Assembly (NCBI RefSeq): GCF_014042355.1
Contig: NZ_JACEZU010000004.1
Span: 248,001-312,000, forward strand
Direction: 5' to 3'
DNA from: Rugamonas apoptosis
GTDB lineage: Bacteria; Pseudomonadota; Gammaproteobacteria; Burkholderiales; Burkholderiaceae_D
Length of the DNA: 64,000 nucleotides
Under the pieces are notes generated by a model. It made no database searches. It was not told where the DNA came from and worked only from the letters and a program-made list of their open reading frames with translations. Made by a program: the position numbers and the translations under genes. This document shows positions 31,923 to 40,911 of the stretch, piece by piece; position 1 is the first letter of the stretch, and each line of letters starts with the position of its first letter.

Positions 31923-33904
31923 AGGGCAAAACCTTTGCCGCCGCCATCGTCGGCCTTCAACTGGCGCACCGTGATCAAGCCCGCGTCGTGCGCCAGCCCT
32001 TCCAGGCCGGGCGGCGCGTGGAACACCACCGGCCCGGCATGGGCCACCCTGGCGAACCGCCAGCTGCGGGCCGCGCCATGCTGTGCGCGGGTCAGCGTTT
32101 GTGCGGCACGGATGTAGGCGATCAGCACATCGCGGCTGGCGTCCGGCGCGGCCAGCACGGTCCTGGAGCCGTCCAGGCCGGGGAAACCACCGCCACCATT
32201 GGCACGGAAGCTGTTGGTCGCGACGATGAACGACTGGCCGGCCGACACTGGCACACCCCGGTAACGCAAGTCCACAATACGCTGGCCCGGCGGGCGGGTG
32301 AGATCGATCTCGTAGCGCACTTCGGGATCGGTGAGCATGTCGAAATTGAAGCCAGCGAAGCCCGTATCGACCAGTTCCTGCGGTCCGCTCACGGCTGGAT
32401 CGATGCGGCGGAAGCGGCCGGCCGCCTTTTCCAGCCACGCGCGCAGTTCGGCGCCCGTCACCTTGACGGCGTATAAAGCGTTCGGATACAGGTACAAATC
32501 GGCCGCGTTATTGAGCGCCACCGGGCCGGCTTTGACATCCGTGTAATCGCCCACCCCGGCCGCGCCGGCCTTGAACGGCGACGCCATGGACAGCACTGGT
32601 AGCGCGGCATATTGCGGCAGGTTGGCGTTGACATAGCGGCGCACGTAGTCGGCCTGGGCCAGGTTGACCAACTCGATGGCGCTCGGGTCGCCCACGTCGG
32701 CGAAATAGCTGGCCATGCGAAAGTCGCTGCGGCCCAGTGGCGCCTGCACGTAGGCGATGGTGGCCGCATGCTCGTCCGTCACCAGCGCGGCGATGGCAGG
32801 ATCTGGCGCGACAAAGCTGCGGTCGGGGTTCTGGATGGCGCGCGCTTCCACCGTGGTGCGTTCCTTGTCCACCAGCCAGCGCTGGCCATCGTAGCGCAGG
32901 TGCAGGCCGATCACGCCCAGGTACTTGCCCCACAGGCTGGCCATCACGGTCGGCACGCCATGCACGGTGCCGCGCACCTTGTCCACGCCCGGCAGGTTGA
33001 AGGCCGGCGCGGTGCTGGAGGCGTCGGGGAAGGTCTGGTGCGCATGGCCGATCAGCATCGCGTCCACGCCTGGCACCTGGGCCAGATACAGGCCTGCGTT
33101 CTCCATGGCCGGTGTGTAGGGCGCGCCGTCGATGCCGCCGTGGGCGATCGCCACCACCAGGTCGGCGCCTTCGGCCCGCATCATGGGAATGTACTTTTGC
33201 GCCGCTTCGCGTACGCCTTGCGTGTAGACCTTGCCCTCCAGCGCGCGTTTATCCCAATCGAGGATGGCCGGCGGCGTGAAACCGATGATGCCGATCCGGA
33301 TCGTGGCGCGCAGGGGCTGGCCGTCCGGCCCCGTGGCACTGACTTCCTTGTCGAGGATGCGGTAAGGGGCGAACAGCGGCTGATGCGTGCGGGTGCTGTA
33401 CACATTGGCCAGCACCAGCGGGAAATGGGGGCCGGCGCAGCGGGGCGCGGCCGGGTCCACGCCGTCGACCTGGAAGGCGCTGCCCGTGACCCGGCTCAGG
33501 TAAGCCAGGCCGTAATTGAACTCGTGATTGCCGATCCCAGCGCCCTCCACGCCCAGTGCGTCGAGCGCGCGGTAGACGGCCAGCGCCCGCTCGCACGGCG
33601 GCGGCGCCACCAGCGCCTGATAGTCGGCCAGCGCCGTTCCCTGGATCGCGTCGCCGTTATCGAGCAGCAGCGTGTTGGGGAATTCGGCCCGCGCCTGCCG
33701 GATCAGGGTCGCCGTGCGTTCCAGGCCGATGGCCGGTTCCGCCTTGAGCTTGTAGTAGTCATAACTGAGCACGGTGGCATGCAGGTCCGTCGTCTCCAGC
33801 ACGGCCAGGGTGGCGGCGCTGCCGGCCGGGGGCGCCGCCAGTACCGCTGGCGTGGAAAACAGCAGCGGCAAGGACAAGACGGATAGCGGGAAACTGGCAT
33901 GCAT
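31898..33904 (-). CDS. cpdB: periplasmic 2',3'-cyclic-nucleotide 2'-phosphodiesterase / 3'-nucleotidase
   Basis: A 668-residue exported metallophosphoesterase. Signal peptide residues 1-21 (cleaved near VLAAPP), then the 5'-nucleotidase-family metal motifs LETTDLHA, LLDNGDAIQGT, GNHEFNYG, AHGGIDG and IGHAHQTFP, and the C-terminal substrate-binding domain (GGGGFPGLDGS). It breaks down cyclic and 3'-nucleotides for phosphate and nucleosides. The ATG at 33904 is chosen because it starts the signal peptide; the ribosome site is weak. Length matches CpdB. Confidence 0.92.
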   Translation of the reverse strand: MHASFPLSVLSLPLLFSTPAVLAAPPAGSAATLAVLETTDLHATVLSYDYYKLKAEPAIGLERTATLIRQARAEFPNTLLLDNGDAIQGTALADYQALVAPPPCERALAVYRALDALGVEGAGIGNHEFNYGLAYLSRVTGSAFQVDGVDPAAPRCAGPHFPLVLANVYSTRTHQPLFAPYRILDKEVSATGPDGQPLRATIRIGIIGFTPPAILDWDKRALEGKVYTQGVREAAQKYIPMMRAEGADLVVAIAHGGIDGAPYTPAMENAGLYLAQVPGVDAMLIGHAHQTFPDASSTAPAFNLPGVDKVRGTVHGVPTVMASLWGKYLGVIGLHLRYDGQRWLVDKERTTVEARAIQNPDRSFVAPDPAIAALVTDEHAATIAYVQAPLGRSDFRMASYFADVGDPSAIELVNLAQADYVRRYVNANLPQYAALPVLSMASPFKAGAAGVGDYTDVKAGPVALNNAADLYLYPNALYAVKVTGAELRAWLEKAAGRFRRIDPAVSGPQELVDTGFAGFNFDMLTDPEVRYEIDLTRPPGQRIVDLRYRGVPVSAGQSFIVATNSFRANGGGGFPGLDGSRTVLAAPDASRDVLIAYIRAAQTLTRAQHGAARSWRFARVAHAGPVVFHAPPGLEGLAHDAGLITVRQLKADDGGGKGFALYGIDLSH

Positions 33905-34014
33905 GGGCGGCTCGTTCGTATTATTTTCGCAATATCGGCCGCATGATACGCCCGCCCGGGGCGCCGGTCCAGCCGCCGTGCCACGTGAACGGCCCGGAAC
34001 ACCCCTGCGTCGGG

Positions 34015-34020
34015 TATAAT
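34015..34020 (+). promoter_or_regulatory. probable -10 box of prfB
   Basis: A TATAAT 35 bases before the prfB ATG. No good -35 is seen 17 bases upstream, so confidence rests on the exact -10 in an otherwise GC-rich gap. Confidence 0.4.
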
Positions 34021-34054
34021 CCAAGGTTTGATTTCAGCCTAGAGAAGATCCAAT

Positions 34055-35159
34055 ATGGAAGCCGAACGCATCAACGCCCTCTCCGCCCTGCTCGCCGATC
34101 TCACGACGCGCGAAGCCGAACTTCGGAGGTATCTTTGACTTCGATAAAAAGTCGGAGAAACTAGAGCAAGTCAACGAGGAACTGGAAGACCCCACGGTCT
34201 GGAATGAGCCCAAGCGCGCCCAGGACCTCGGTAAAGAGAAAAAATCGCTGGAAACCGTGGTGTTCGCCCTCACCAAGGCCCACGCCGACCTGGCCGACAT
34301 GAACGACCTGTTCGCCATGGCCAAGGAAGAAAACGACGACGACACGCTGGAAGCGGTGATCGGCGACACGGAAGAGATCCGCAAGGTCATCGAAGGCATG
34401 GAATTCCGCCGGATGTTCAACAATCCGATGGACCCCAACAACTGCTTCATCGACATCCAGGCCGGCGCCGGCGGCACGGAAGCCCAGGACTGGGCCTCGA
34501 TGCTGCTGCGCCAGTACCTGCGCTATTGCGAACGCAAGGGCTTCAAGGTCGAGATCATGGAACAATCCGACGGCGAGGTGGCCGGCATCAAGACCGCCAC
34601 CCTGAAGGTGGAAGGCGAATACGCCTATGGCCACCTGCGCACGGAAACGGGCGTGCACCGCCTGGTGCGCAAGTCGCCATTCGACTCGGCCAACGGCCGC
34701 CACACTTCGTTCACGTCGCTGTTCGTGTATCCGGAAGTGGATGACTCGATCGACATCGAAGTCAATCCGGCCGACCTGCGCGTCGATACCTACCGCGCGT
34801 CCGGCGCCGGTGGTCAACACATCAACAAGACCGACTCCGCCGTCCGTCTGACCCACATGCCGACCGGGATCGTGGTGCAGTGCCAGAACGACCGTTCGCA
34901 GCACCGCAACCGCGCCGAAGCGATGGAAATGCTGAAGGCCAAGCTGTACGAACAGGAACTGCGCAAGCGCATGAGCGAGCAGCAGAAGCTGGAAGACTCC
35001 AAGACCGACGTGGGCTGGGGCCACCAGATCCGTTCCTACGTGCTGGACCAGTCCCGCATCAAGGACTTGCGCACCAACTTCGAGACCGGCAACACCAAGG
35101 GTGTGCTGGACGGCGACCTGGACGAGTTCATCTCGGCCTCCCTCAAGCAAGGCGTATAA
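34055..35159 (+). CDS. prfB: peptide chain release factor 2, with programmed +1 frameshift
   Basis: RF2 reads UGA and UAA stop codons. Codons 1-27 run from 34055 to 34135, then TGA follows in frame and the ribosome shifts +1 at CTT-T so that reading continues from 34137. Total 367 residues. The GGQ loop is present ([18 protein letters not shown]), and the anticodon-like region precedes it, near [15 protein letters not shown]. The autoregulatory frameshift makes low RF2 increase its own synthesis. This is not a broken gene. A HAD phosphatase gene starts 3 bases after the stop. Confidence 0.96.
34125..34139 (+). promoter_or_regulatory. prfB recoding site
   Basis: GGAGGTATCTTTGAC contains an internal Shine-Dalgarno-like GGAGGT placed 2 bases before the slippery CTT, with the in-frame TGA at 34136-34138 followed by C. 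This is the classic RF2 recoding signal. Confidence 0.95.
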
Positions 35160-35162
35160 AGC

Positions 35163-35849
35163 ATGGGCAATCCGCAGCGCGCATTCATCTTCGACATGGA
35201 TGGCACGATCGTCGACAACATGGCCTTCCACACCCAGTCGTGGATCGCCTTTTTCGAACGCCGCGGCCACCAGATCGATCCGGACGAGTTCTTCCGCGCC
35301 ACGGCCGGCCGCCAGGGCCACGAGATCATGCGCCACTACCTGGGCGAGCACCTGACCAAGGAAGAAAGCGCGCTGCTGGACTTTGAAAAAGAGTCGCTGT
35401 ACCGCGAGCTGTATGGGCCGCACCGGGCCACCGTGCCAGGCTTCGACCAGTTCATCGCCGCCGCCAAAAGCGGTGGCGTGGCGCTGGCCGTGGCCACGGC
35501 CGCACCCAACGACAACATCACCTTCACGCTCGACGGCCTGGACCTGCGCGGCCACTTCCACACCGTGGTGGGCGCGGCCGACGTGGCGCGCGGCAAACCC
35601 AATCCGGACGTGTTCCTGCTGGCGGCCGAGCGCAGCGGCGCCCTGCCCGCGCACAGCATCGTGTTCGAGGACGCGCCGCTGGGCGTGGAGGCGGCACGCC
35701 GCGCCGGCATGCGCGCCGTGGTGCTGACCACCACGCTGCCCGCCGAAGCCTTTGCCCAATTCGACAACGTGATCTGCATCGCGCGCGACTTCAGCGAGCT
35801 CGATATCGAACAGCTGTTCGCCGCCGTCCCGGCAGCCACCGCAATCTAA
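35163..35849 (+). CDS. HAD-superfamily phosphatase (beta-phosphoglucomutase-like)
   Basis: A 228-residue haloacid dehalogenase-type hydrolase with subclass I cap. Motif I is FDMDGTIVDN (Asp11, Asp13), motif II is AVATAAPN, the Lys region is ARGKPNPDVF and motif III is VFEDAPLGVEAA. It probably dephosphorylates or isomerises a sugar phosphate; exact substrate not apparent. It is closely linked between prfB and lysS, a conserved betaproteobacterial order in which its role is not connected to translation. Confidence 0.88.
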   Translation: MGNPQRAFIFDMDGTIVDNMAFHTQSWIAFFERRGHQIDPDEFFRATAGRQGHEIMRHYLGEHLTKEESALLDFEKESLYRELYGPHRATVPGFDQFIAAAKSGGVALAVATAAPNDNITFTLDGLDLRGHFHTVVGAADVARGKPNPDVFLLAAERSGALPAHSIVFEDAPLGVEAARRAGMRAVVLTTTLPAEAFAQFDNVICIARDFSELDIEQLFAAVPAATAI

Positions 35850-35876
35850 ATAAAAACATCCCTCTACGAGAACAAC

Positions 35877-37406
35877 ATGACTACCGATCTTCAAGAACAA
35901 GCAGCCGCCCCGGACGACAACAAGATCATCGCCGAGCGCCGTGCCAAGCTGGCCGCGCTGCGCGAACAGGGCGTTGCCTTCCCCAACGACTTCAAGCCTG
36001 AGCACAAGGCCGCCGAACTGCACGAGCAGTATGGCCAGAAGTCGCGCGAGGAACTGGAAGAGAATCCCGTCACCGTGGTGCTGGCCGGCCGCATGATGCT
36101 CAAGCGCGAAGCGGGCAAGAAAGCCGCCTTCGCCACGCTGCAGGACGCGTCGGGCCCGCGCGCCGACGGCCGCATCCAGATCTACGCCACGCTGGACCTG
36201 ACGGGCGAAGCGGCCATGGCCGCCCTGCACCACTACGACCTGGGCGACATCCTGGGCGTGGTCGGCACCCTGTTCAAGACCAAGACCGATGAACTGACCA
36301 TCAAGGTTTCCGAGCTGCGCCTGATCACCAAGTCGCTGCGTCCGCTGCCCGACAAGTTCCACGGCCTGGCCGACCAGGAAACCAAGTACCGCCAGCGTTA
36401 CGTGGACCTGATCATGAACGAGGAAACGCGCCGCACCTTCAAGGCCCGTACCGCCGCCATCTCGTCGATCCGCCGCTTCATGGACAAGAACGGCTTCATG
36501 GAAGTGGAAACGCCGATGCTGCACACCATTCCCGGCGGCGCGGCGGCCAAGCCTTTCGTCACCCACCACAATGCGCTGGACATGGAAATGTACCTGCGTA
36601 TCGCGCCCGAGCTGTACCTGAAGCGTTTGGTGGTGGGCGGCTTCGACCGCGTGTTCGAGATCAACCGCAACTTCCGTAACGAAGGCGTGTCGATCCGTCA
36701 CAACCCGGAATTCACGATGATGGAGTTCTACGCGGCCTACACCGACTACAAGTGGCTGATGGACTTCACGGAAGCCGTGATCCGCCAGGCCGCCATCGAC
36801 GCGCACGGCACCGCCAGCCTGACCTACGGCGGCCGCGAGCTGGACCTGGCCAAGCCGTTCCACCGCCTGACCATCGTCGGCGCCATCAACAAGTACGCCC
36901 CGCACTACACCAACGAACAGCTGACCGACGCAGCCTTCATCACGGCCGAACTGGCCAAGTTCGGCGTCAAGCCGCACGCCCACTCGGGCCTGGGCGCGCT
37001 GCAACTGGCGCTGTTCGAGGAAACGGCTGAAGCGCAACTGTGGGAGCCGACCTACATCATCGACTACCCGGTCGAAGTGTCGCCGCTGGCGCGCGCCTCG
37101 GACACGGTGCCCGGCATCACCGAGCGCTTCGAGCTGTTCATGGTGGGCCGCGAAATCGCCAACGGCTTCTCGGAGTTGAATGACGCGGAAGACCAGTCGG
37201 CCCGCTTCCTGGCCCAGGTGGCGGCCAAGGACGCCGGCGACGAGGAAGCCATGTTCTACGACGCCGACTACATCCGCGCGCTGGAATACGGCATGCCGCC
37301 AGCCGGCGGTTGCGGCATCGGCATCGACCGCCTGATGATGATCATCACCGACTCGCCCAACATCCGCGACGTGCTGCTGTTCCCGCACCTGCGCCGCGAA
37401 GAATAA
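35877..37406 (+). CDS. lysS: lysyl-tRNA synthetase, class II
   Basis: A 509-residue class II synthetase that charges tRNA-Lys. It has the N-terminal OB-fold anticodon domain ([28 protein letters not shown]), motif 1 ([20 protein letters not shown]), motif 2 ([22 protein letters not shown]) and motif 3 ([15 protein letters not shown]). The prfB-lysS order is a well-known pairing. A strong terminator follows. Confidence 0.97.
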   Translation: MTTDLQEQAAAPDDNKIIAERRAKLAALREQGVAFPNDFKPEHKAAELHEQYGQKSREELEENPVTVVLAGRMMLKREAGKKAAFATLQDASGPRADGRIQIYATLDLTGEAAMAALHHYDLGDILGVVGTLFKTKTDELTIKVSELRLITKSLRPLPDKFHGLADQETKYRQRYVDLIMNEETRRTFKARTAAISSIRRFMDKNGFMEVETPMLHTIPGGAAAKPFVTHHNALDMEMYLRIAPELYLKRLVVGGFDRVFEINRNFRNEGVSIRHNPEFTMMEFYAAYTDYKWLMDFTEAVIRQAAIDAHGTASLTYGGRELDLAKPFHRLTIVGAINKYAPHYTNEQLTDAAFITAELAKFGVKPHAHSGLGALQLALFEETAEAQLWEPTYIIDYPVEVSPLARASDTVPGITERFELFMVGREIANGFSELNDAEDQSARFLAQVAAKDAGDEEAMFYDADYIRALEYGMPPAGGCGIGIDRLMMIITDSPNIRDVLLFPHLRREE

Positions 37407-37432
37407 GCGCAACGTCGTCGCCATATAAAAAA

Positions 37433-37465
37433 GCCGCCCGGTGGCAAAACCGGGCGGCTTTTTTT
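37433..37465 (+). terminator. strong intrinsic terminator after lysS
   Basis: GCCGCCCGGT (37433-37442) pairs perfectly with ACCGGGCGGC (37449-37458), followed by seven T. A-rich bases before the stem mean it could also work for the convergent ppnN gene. Confidence 0.93.
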
Positions 37466-37471
37466 CAATTC

Positions 37472-37505
37472 GGGACGTAACACAATTCGAATTGTGTTAC
37501 GTCCC
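37472..37505. repeat. 34-base perfect palindrome between lysS and ppnN
   Basis: GGGACGTAACACAATT is followed by CG and its exact reverse complement, ending GTTACGTCCC. It lies 6 bases beyond the terminator. Being perfect, it is probably a REP-type or extragenic palindrome rather than a protein site. Confidence 0.8.
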
Positions 37506-37513
37506 CATCTCTT

Positions 37514-38884
37514 TTACTGGATCACGCGGTAGCAAGGCGTGTAGTGCTTGCCCGCCAGCTTCATGCGGTGCTGCGCCACGAACGATGCCAGCAGCGCGTC
37601 CATCGGCCCCATGATGGAGGCGTCGCCGTGGATTTCGAAGTGGCCGTGCTTTTCGATCGCGCGGATGCCTTCGTCCTTCACGTTACCCGCCACCACACCG
37701 GAGAAGGCGCGGCGCAGGTTGGCCGCCAGCAGGTGCACTTCCTGGTTCTTGTGCAGGCTCAGGTTGCGCATATTCTCGTGCGTGGGTGCGAACGGCTTCT
37801 GGAACTCATGATCGATCTTCAGCAGCCAGTTGTAATAGTAAGCATCGCTGCGCGCCTTGCGGAACTCGCGCACCTGCTTGATCCCGGCCTGCATCTCGCG
37901 CGCCACCAGCTCCGGATCGTCGATGATGATCTTGTAGCGCTGCTGCGCCTCCGGTCCCAGCGTGTCGTGGATGAACTGGTTGATCTGCACGAAGTACTCG
38001 CGCGACGTTTCCGGCCCCGTGAACACCAGCGGGAACGGGATGTCCACATTGTCCGGATGAAGCAGAATGCCCAGGATGTAGAGGATCTCCTCGGCCGTGC
38101 CGGCGCCGCCCGGGAACACGACGATGCCATGGCCCGTGCGCACGAACGCTTCCAGCCGCTTCTCGATGTCGGGCATGATCACCAGCGCGTTGACGATGGG
38201 GTTGGGCGACTCGGCCGCGATAATGCCCGGCTCCGAGATACCCAGGTAACGGCCCGTATCCAGGCGCTGCTTGGCGTGGCCGATGGTGGCGCCCTTCATC
38301 GGGCCCTTCATCGCGCCCGGTCCGCAGCCGGTGCAGATATCGAGGCCGCGCAAGCCCATCTGGTATCCCACTTCTTTCGAGTAGTTATATTCAGCGCGGT
38401 TGATCGAGTGGCCGCCCCAGCACACCACCAGGTTGGGATTGATCTGCGGCTTCAGGATGCCGGCGTTGCGCAGGATGTGGAACACGGCGTCGGTGATGCC
38501 TTCCGTGCTGTCCAGGTTGAATTCGGGGTTATCCGTCACCTCGTTGCTGACGAAGATAATATCGCGCAGCACGGCGAACAGGTGCTCGTGGATGCCCTTG
38601 ACCATTTTGCCGTCGACGAAGGCGATCGCCGGCGCGCCCTTGATATCGAGCTTGATGCCGCGCTCGCGTTGAATGATGCTGATGTCGAACGACTTGTAGC
38701 GTTCCAGCAGTTCCTTTCCATCGTCGATCGTACTGCCGCAATTGAGCACGGCCAGCGCGCAGTTGCGGAAGATGTTATAGAGGCCGCCCTGGCTGGTGTC
38801 GAGCAGCTTGTTTACTTCGGCCTTGGACAGGACTTCCAGCTGTCCTTCGGGCGCGATCAGGGTATCGACAACGTCATGTTCCAT
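37514..38884 (-). CDS. ppnN: pyrimidine/purine 5'-nucleotide nucleosidase (YgdH/LOG family)
   Basis: A 456-residue protein, same length as E. coli PpnN, which splits nucleoside 5'-monophosphates into base and ribose 5-phosphate and is controlled by (p)ppGpp. The Rossmann LOG domain shows CTGCGPGAMKGPMKGATIGHAKQR and the PGGxGTxxE motif FPGGAGTAEEILYILG. Flanking domains match PpnN rather than the short LOG cytokinin enzymes. The ATG at 38884 has AAGGA 10 bases upstream and gives the family-like start MEHDVVDTLIAPEGQLEVLS. Confidence 0.92.
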   Translation of the reverse strand: MEHDVVDTLIAPEGQLEVLSKAEVNKLLDTSQGGLYNIFRNCALAVLNCGSTIDDGKELLERYKSFDISIIQRERGIKLDIKGAPAIAFVDGKMVKGIHEHLFAVLRDIIFVSNEVTDNPEFNLDSTEGITDAVFHILRNAGILKPQINPNLVVCWGGHSINRAEYNYSKEVGYQMGLRGLDICTGCGPGAMKGPMKGATIGHAKQRLDTGRYLGISEPGIIAAESPNPIVNALVIMPDIEKRLEAFVRTGHGIVVFPGGAGTAEEILYILGILLHPDNVDIPFPLVFTGPETSREYFVQINQFIHDTLGPEAQQRYKIIIDDPELVAREMQAGIKQVREFRKARSDAYYYNWLLKIDHEFQKPFAPTHENMRNLSLHKNQEVHLLAANLRRAFSGVVAGNVKDEGIRAIEKHGHFEIHGDASIMGPMDALLASFVAQHRMKLAGKHYTPCYRVIQ

Positions 38885-39187
38885 GGTACAAAAATCCTTA
38901 TTCAGATTCGCTGCAACGTGATTGCTTGCAATGCCAATATACGACAACTGGGCCTTTTTGGGGCCAGAGATTGCAGTGCCCGGCCAATGCCAGGGCGCGC
39001 GCCCATTATTAGCACAAACGCCACAAATCCGCAGGCCAGGCCGCAAAAGATGCCCCAGGATGGATTTGTAGATTAAAATGCCGCACCCGGAAGACCGGCG
39101 TGGTTCGTTGTGCCCCCAAGCTTATCCAGCCAGGGCGCGGCTTGCCACCCATTTTTATCGATCATAATAAACTTTAGGAGAAACCGC
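38885..39187. other. 303-base divergent gap between ppnN and the peptide transporter
   Basis: No gene is seen. The middle holds a GGCC-rich hairpin-like stretch near 38958-38975 (GGGCC, TTTTTGG, GGCC). A weak promoter-like pair TTGCCA (39142-39147) and TAATAA (39165-39170) would start RNA inside the ribosome site, so it is doubtful. TAGGAG at 39175-39180 is the transporter ribosome site. Confidence 0.5.
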
Positions 39188-40693
39188 ATGAGCGGTGCTA
39201 CCCAAGCTAACCAGGAAGTCGCTGTCCCCGAGTTCAAACAGATCATGGGACACCCAGCTCCGCTTTGGATGTTGTTCATGACGGAGTTCTGGGAGCGTTT
39301 CGCCTTCTACGGCATCCGCTGGGCCCTGGTGCTCTACATCGTCGCCCAGTTCTACCACGGCGACTCGGCCGGCGAGCAGTTCGCCAACCTGACCTACGGT
39401 TCCTACCTGGCGCTGGTGTATGCCGGTGCCCTGTTCGGTGGCTACGTAGCCGACCGCGTGCTGGGCTACCAGCGCTCCATCATCGTCGGCGCCATCTTCA
39501 TGTCCGCGGGCCTGTTCATGATCGCGCTACCCGATCCGAATATCTTCAAAATGGGTCTGGCCACCATCATCGTCGGTAACGGCATGTTCAAGCCTAACAT
39601 CTCGACCATGGTCGGCAAGCTGTACACGCTGGCCGATACGCGCCGCGATTCCGGCTTCACCATTTTCTACATGGGCATCAACTCGGGCGCGCTGATCGCC
39701 CCCGTGCTGACCGAATACCTGGCCACCAAAATCTTCGGCACCGGCGGCATGCCCGCCTATAAGGTGGTGTTCATCGCCGCCGGCGTGGGTATGCTGATCA
39801 GCCTGTTCTGGTTCAGTATCGGCCGCCGCGGCCTGAAAGGCATCGGCGCGCCCGAACCGCAGATGCAGGACCCCAAGCGCATGCTGTGGGTGGCACTGGG
39901 CGCGCTGTGCGTGATCCCGATCGTCTACATGCTGCTGGCCGCCGGCGCCAACAACCTGCAGGGCGTGCTGTCGGTGCTGTTCATCCTGCTGGCCGTCATG
40001 CTGATGATCGAAGGTATCCGCAACGGCAAGGTGGCGCGCGACAAGGTGATCGCCATGCTGGTGATCTTCTTCTTCAATATCATGTTCTGGATGTTCTTTG
40101 AGCAGGCGGGCAGCTCGTTCACCTTCCTGGCCGATAAGATCGTCGACCGCATCATGTTCGGCTGGGAGTTCCCGAACGCCTACTTCCAGACCGTGAATTC
40201 GATCGCCATCATCACGCTGGCACCGGTGATCGCCTTCATCTGGGTGGCCATGGGCCGCAAGAACGTCAACCCCTCGATCGCCCGCAAGTTCGGCCTGGGC
40301 CTGATCTTCAACGGCCTGGCGTTCGGCCTGCTGATGTTCGCCCTGTCGTCGCTGGTCGACGTGCACAACAAGATCCCGTTCTGGACCCTGTTCATGGTGT
40401 ACGTGATCCAGTCCGTCGGTGAACTGTGCCTGTCGCCGATCGGCCTGTCGATGGTGACCAAGCTGGCCCCTACCCGCCTGGTGGGCCTGGGCATGGGCGG
40501 CTGGTTCCTCTCGACCGGCATCGGCAACAACCTGTCGGGTATCTTCGCCAGCTTCGTGAGCGGCGAAAAAGGCATGTCCGTGACGTCCGCACTGGAAGGC
40601 TACACGCTGGGCTTCTACTCGCTGATGGCCGGTGGCATCCTGCTGTTCCTGATCGCACCGCTGATCAGCAAGCTGATGCACGGCGTCAAATAA
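39188..40693 (+). CDS. POT/PTR family proton-dependent oligopeptide transporter
   Basis: A 501-residue major-facilitator-fold protein with 12-14 helices that imports di- and tripeptides with protons. The POT proton motif E-x-x-E-R-F (TEFWERFAFYGIRWALVLYI) is intact, and GGYVADRVLGYQRSIIVGAIFM and FYMGINSGALIAPVLTEYLA are typical. The C-terminal half contains VIQSVGELCLSPIGLSMVTKLAP with the conserved ESCL-like glutamate motif. TAGGAG precedes the ATG at 39188. A single gene with a strong hairpin after it. Confidence 0.94.
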   Translation: MSGATQANQEVAVPEFKQIMGHPAPLWMLFMTEFWERFAFYGIRWALVLYIVAQFYHGDSAGEQFANLTYGSYLALVYAGALFGGYVADRVLGYQRSIIVGAIFMSAGLFMIALPDPNIFKMGLATIIVGNGMFKPNISTMVGKLYTLADTRRDSGFTIFYMGINSGALIAPVLTEYLATKIFGTGGMPAYKVVFIAAGVGMLISLFWFSIGRRGLKGIGAPEPQMQDPKRMLWVALGALCVIPIVYMLLAAGANNLQGVLSVLFILLAVMLMIEGIRNGKVARDKVIAMLVIFFFNIMFWMFFEQAGSSFTFLADKIVDRIMFGWEFPNAYFQTVNSIAIITLAPVIAFIWVAMGRKNVNPSIARKFGLGLIFNGLAFGLLMFALSSLVDVHNKIPFWTLFMVYVIQSVGELCLSPIGLSMVTKLAPTRLVGLGMGGWFLSTGIGNNLSGIFASFVSGEKGMSVTSALEGYTLGFYSLMAGGILLFLIAPLISKLMHGVK

Positions 40694-40714
40694 GCCGCAC
40701 CATCGCTTGAAGCT

Positions 40715-40744
40715 GACAACGGCGGCCCGCGGGCCGCCGTTGTC
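40715..40744 (+). terminator. 14-pair perfect hairpin after the peptide transporter gene
   Basis: GACAACGGCGGCCC (40715-40728) pairs exactly with GGGCCGCCGTTGTC (40731-40744) around a 2-base gap. There is no T run, so it may be a bidirectional hairpin terminator of the GC-rich type. Confidence 0.65.
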
Positions 40745-40873
40745 GTCAGGGCGACCGCTCCAGCGCCTGCGCAGCGCGTGGGCACCGAACCATCGCGTAG
40801 TGCCGCGGCGCGATGCCGAACAGGCCGCCGGACGGCACCCCGGCCATATCGAAGCGTGGCGGGTCGATTGGTC

Positions 40874-40879
40874 TATAAT
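40874..40879 (+). promoter_or_regulatory. probable -10 box of mrcA
   Basis: TATAAT 33 bases before the proposed TTG start of mrcA. No convincing -35 is seen, so this is tentative. Confidence 0.35.
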
Positions 40880-40911
40880 TCCCCCCACTTCGCAACCACG
40901 AGAATTCTGTC

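Noticed and set aside
34055..34138. prfB seen as a pseudogene with a stop at codon 28
   Set aside because: The stop is the RF2 programmed frameshift site with SD-like sequence and CTT-TGA-C.
34161..37424. A very long open reading frame on the reverse strand opposite prfB, the HAD gene and lysS
   Set aside because: It is antisense to three well-supported genes, its composition is His/Gln/Val-rich as expected for reading GC-rich coding DNA backwards, and it has no recognisable domain.
39142..39170. TTGCCA and TAATAA as promoter of the peptide transporter gene
   Set aside because: The predicted RNA start would fall inside the ribosome site at 39175-39180.
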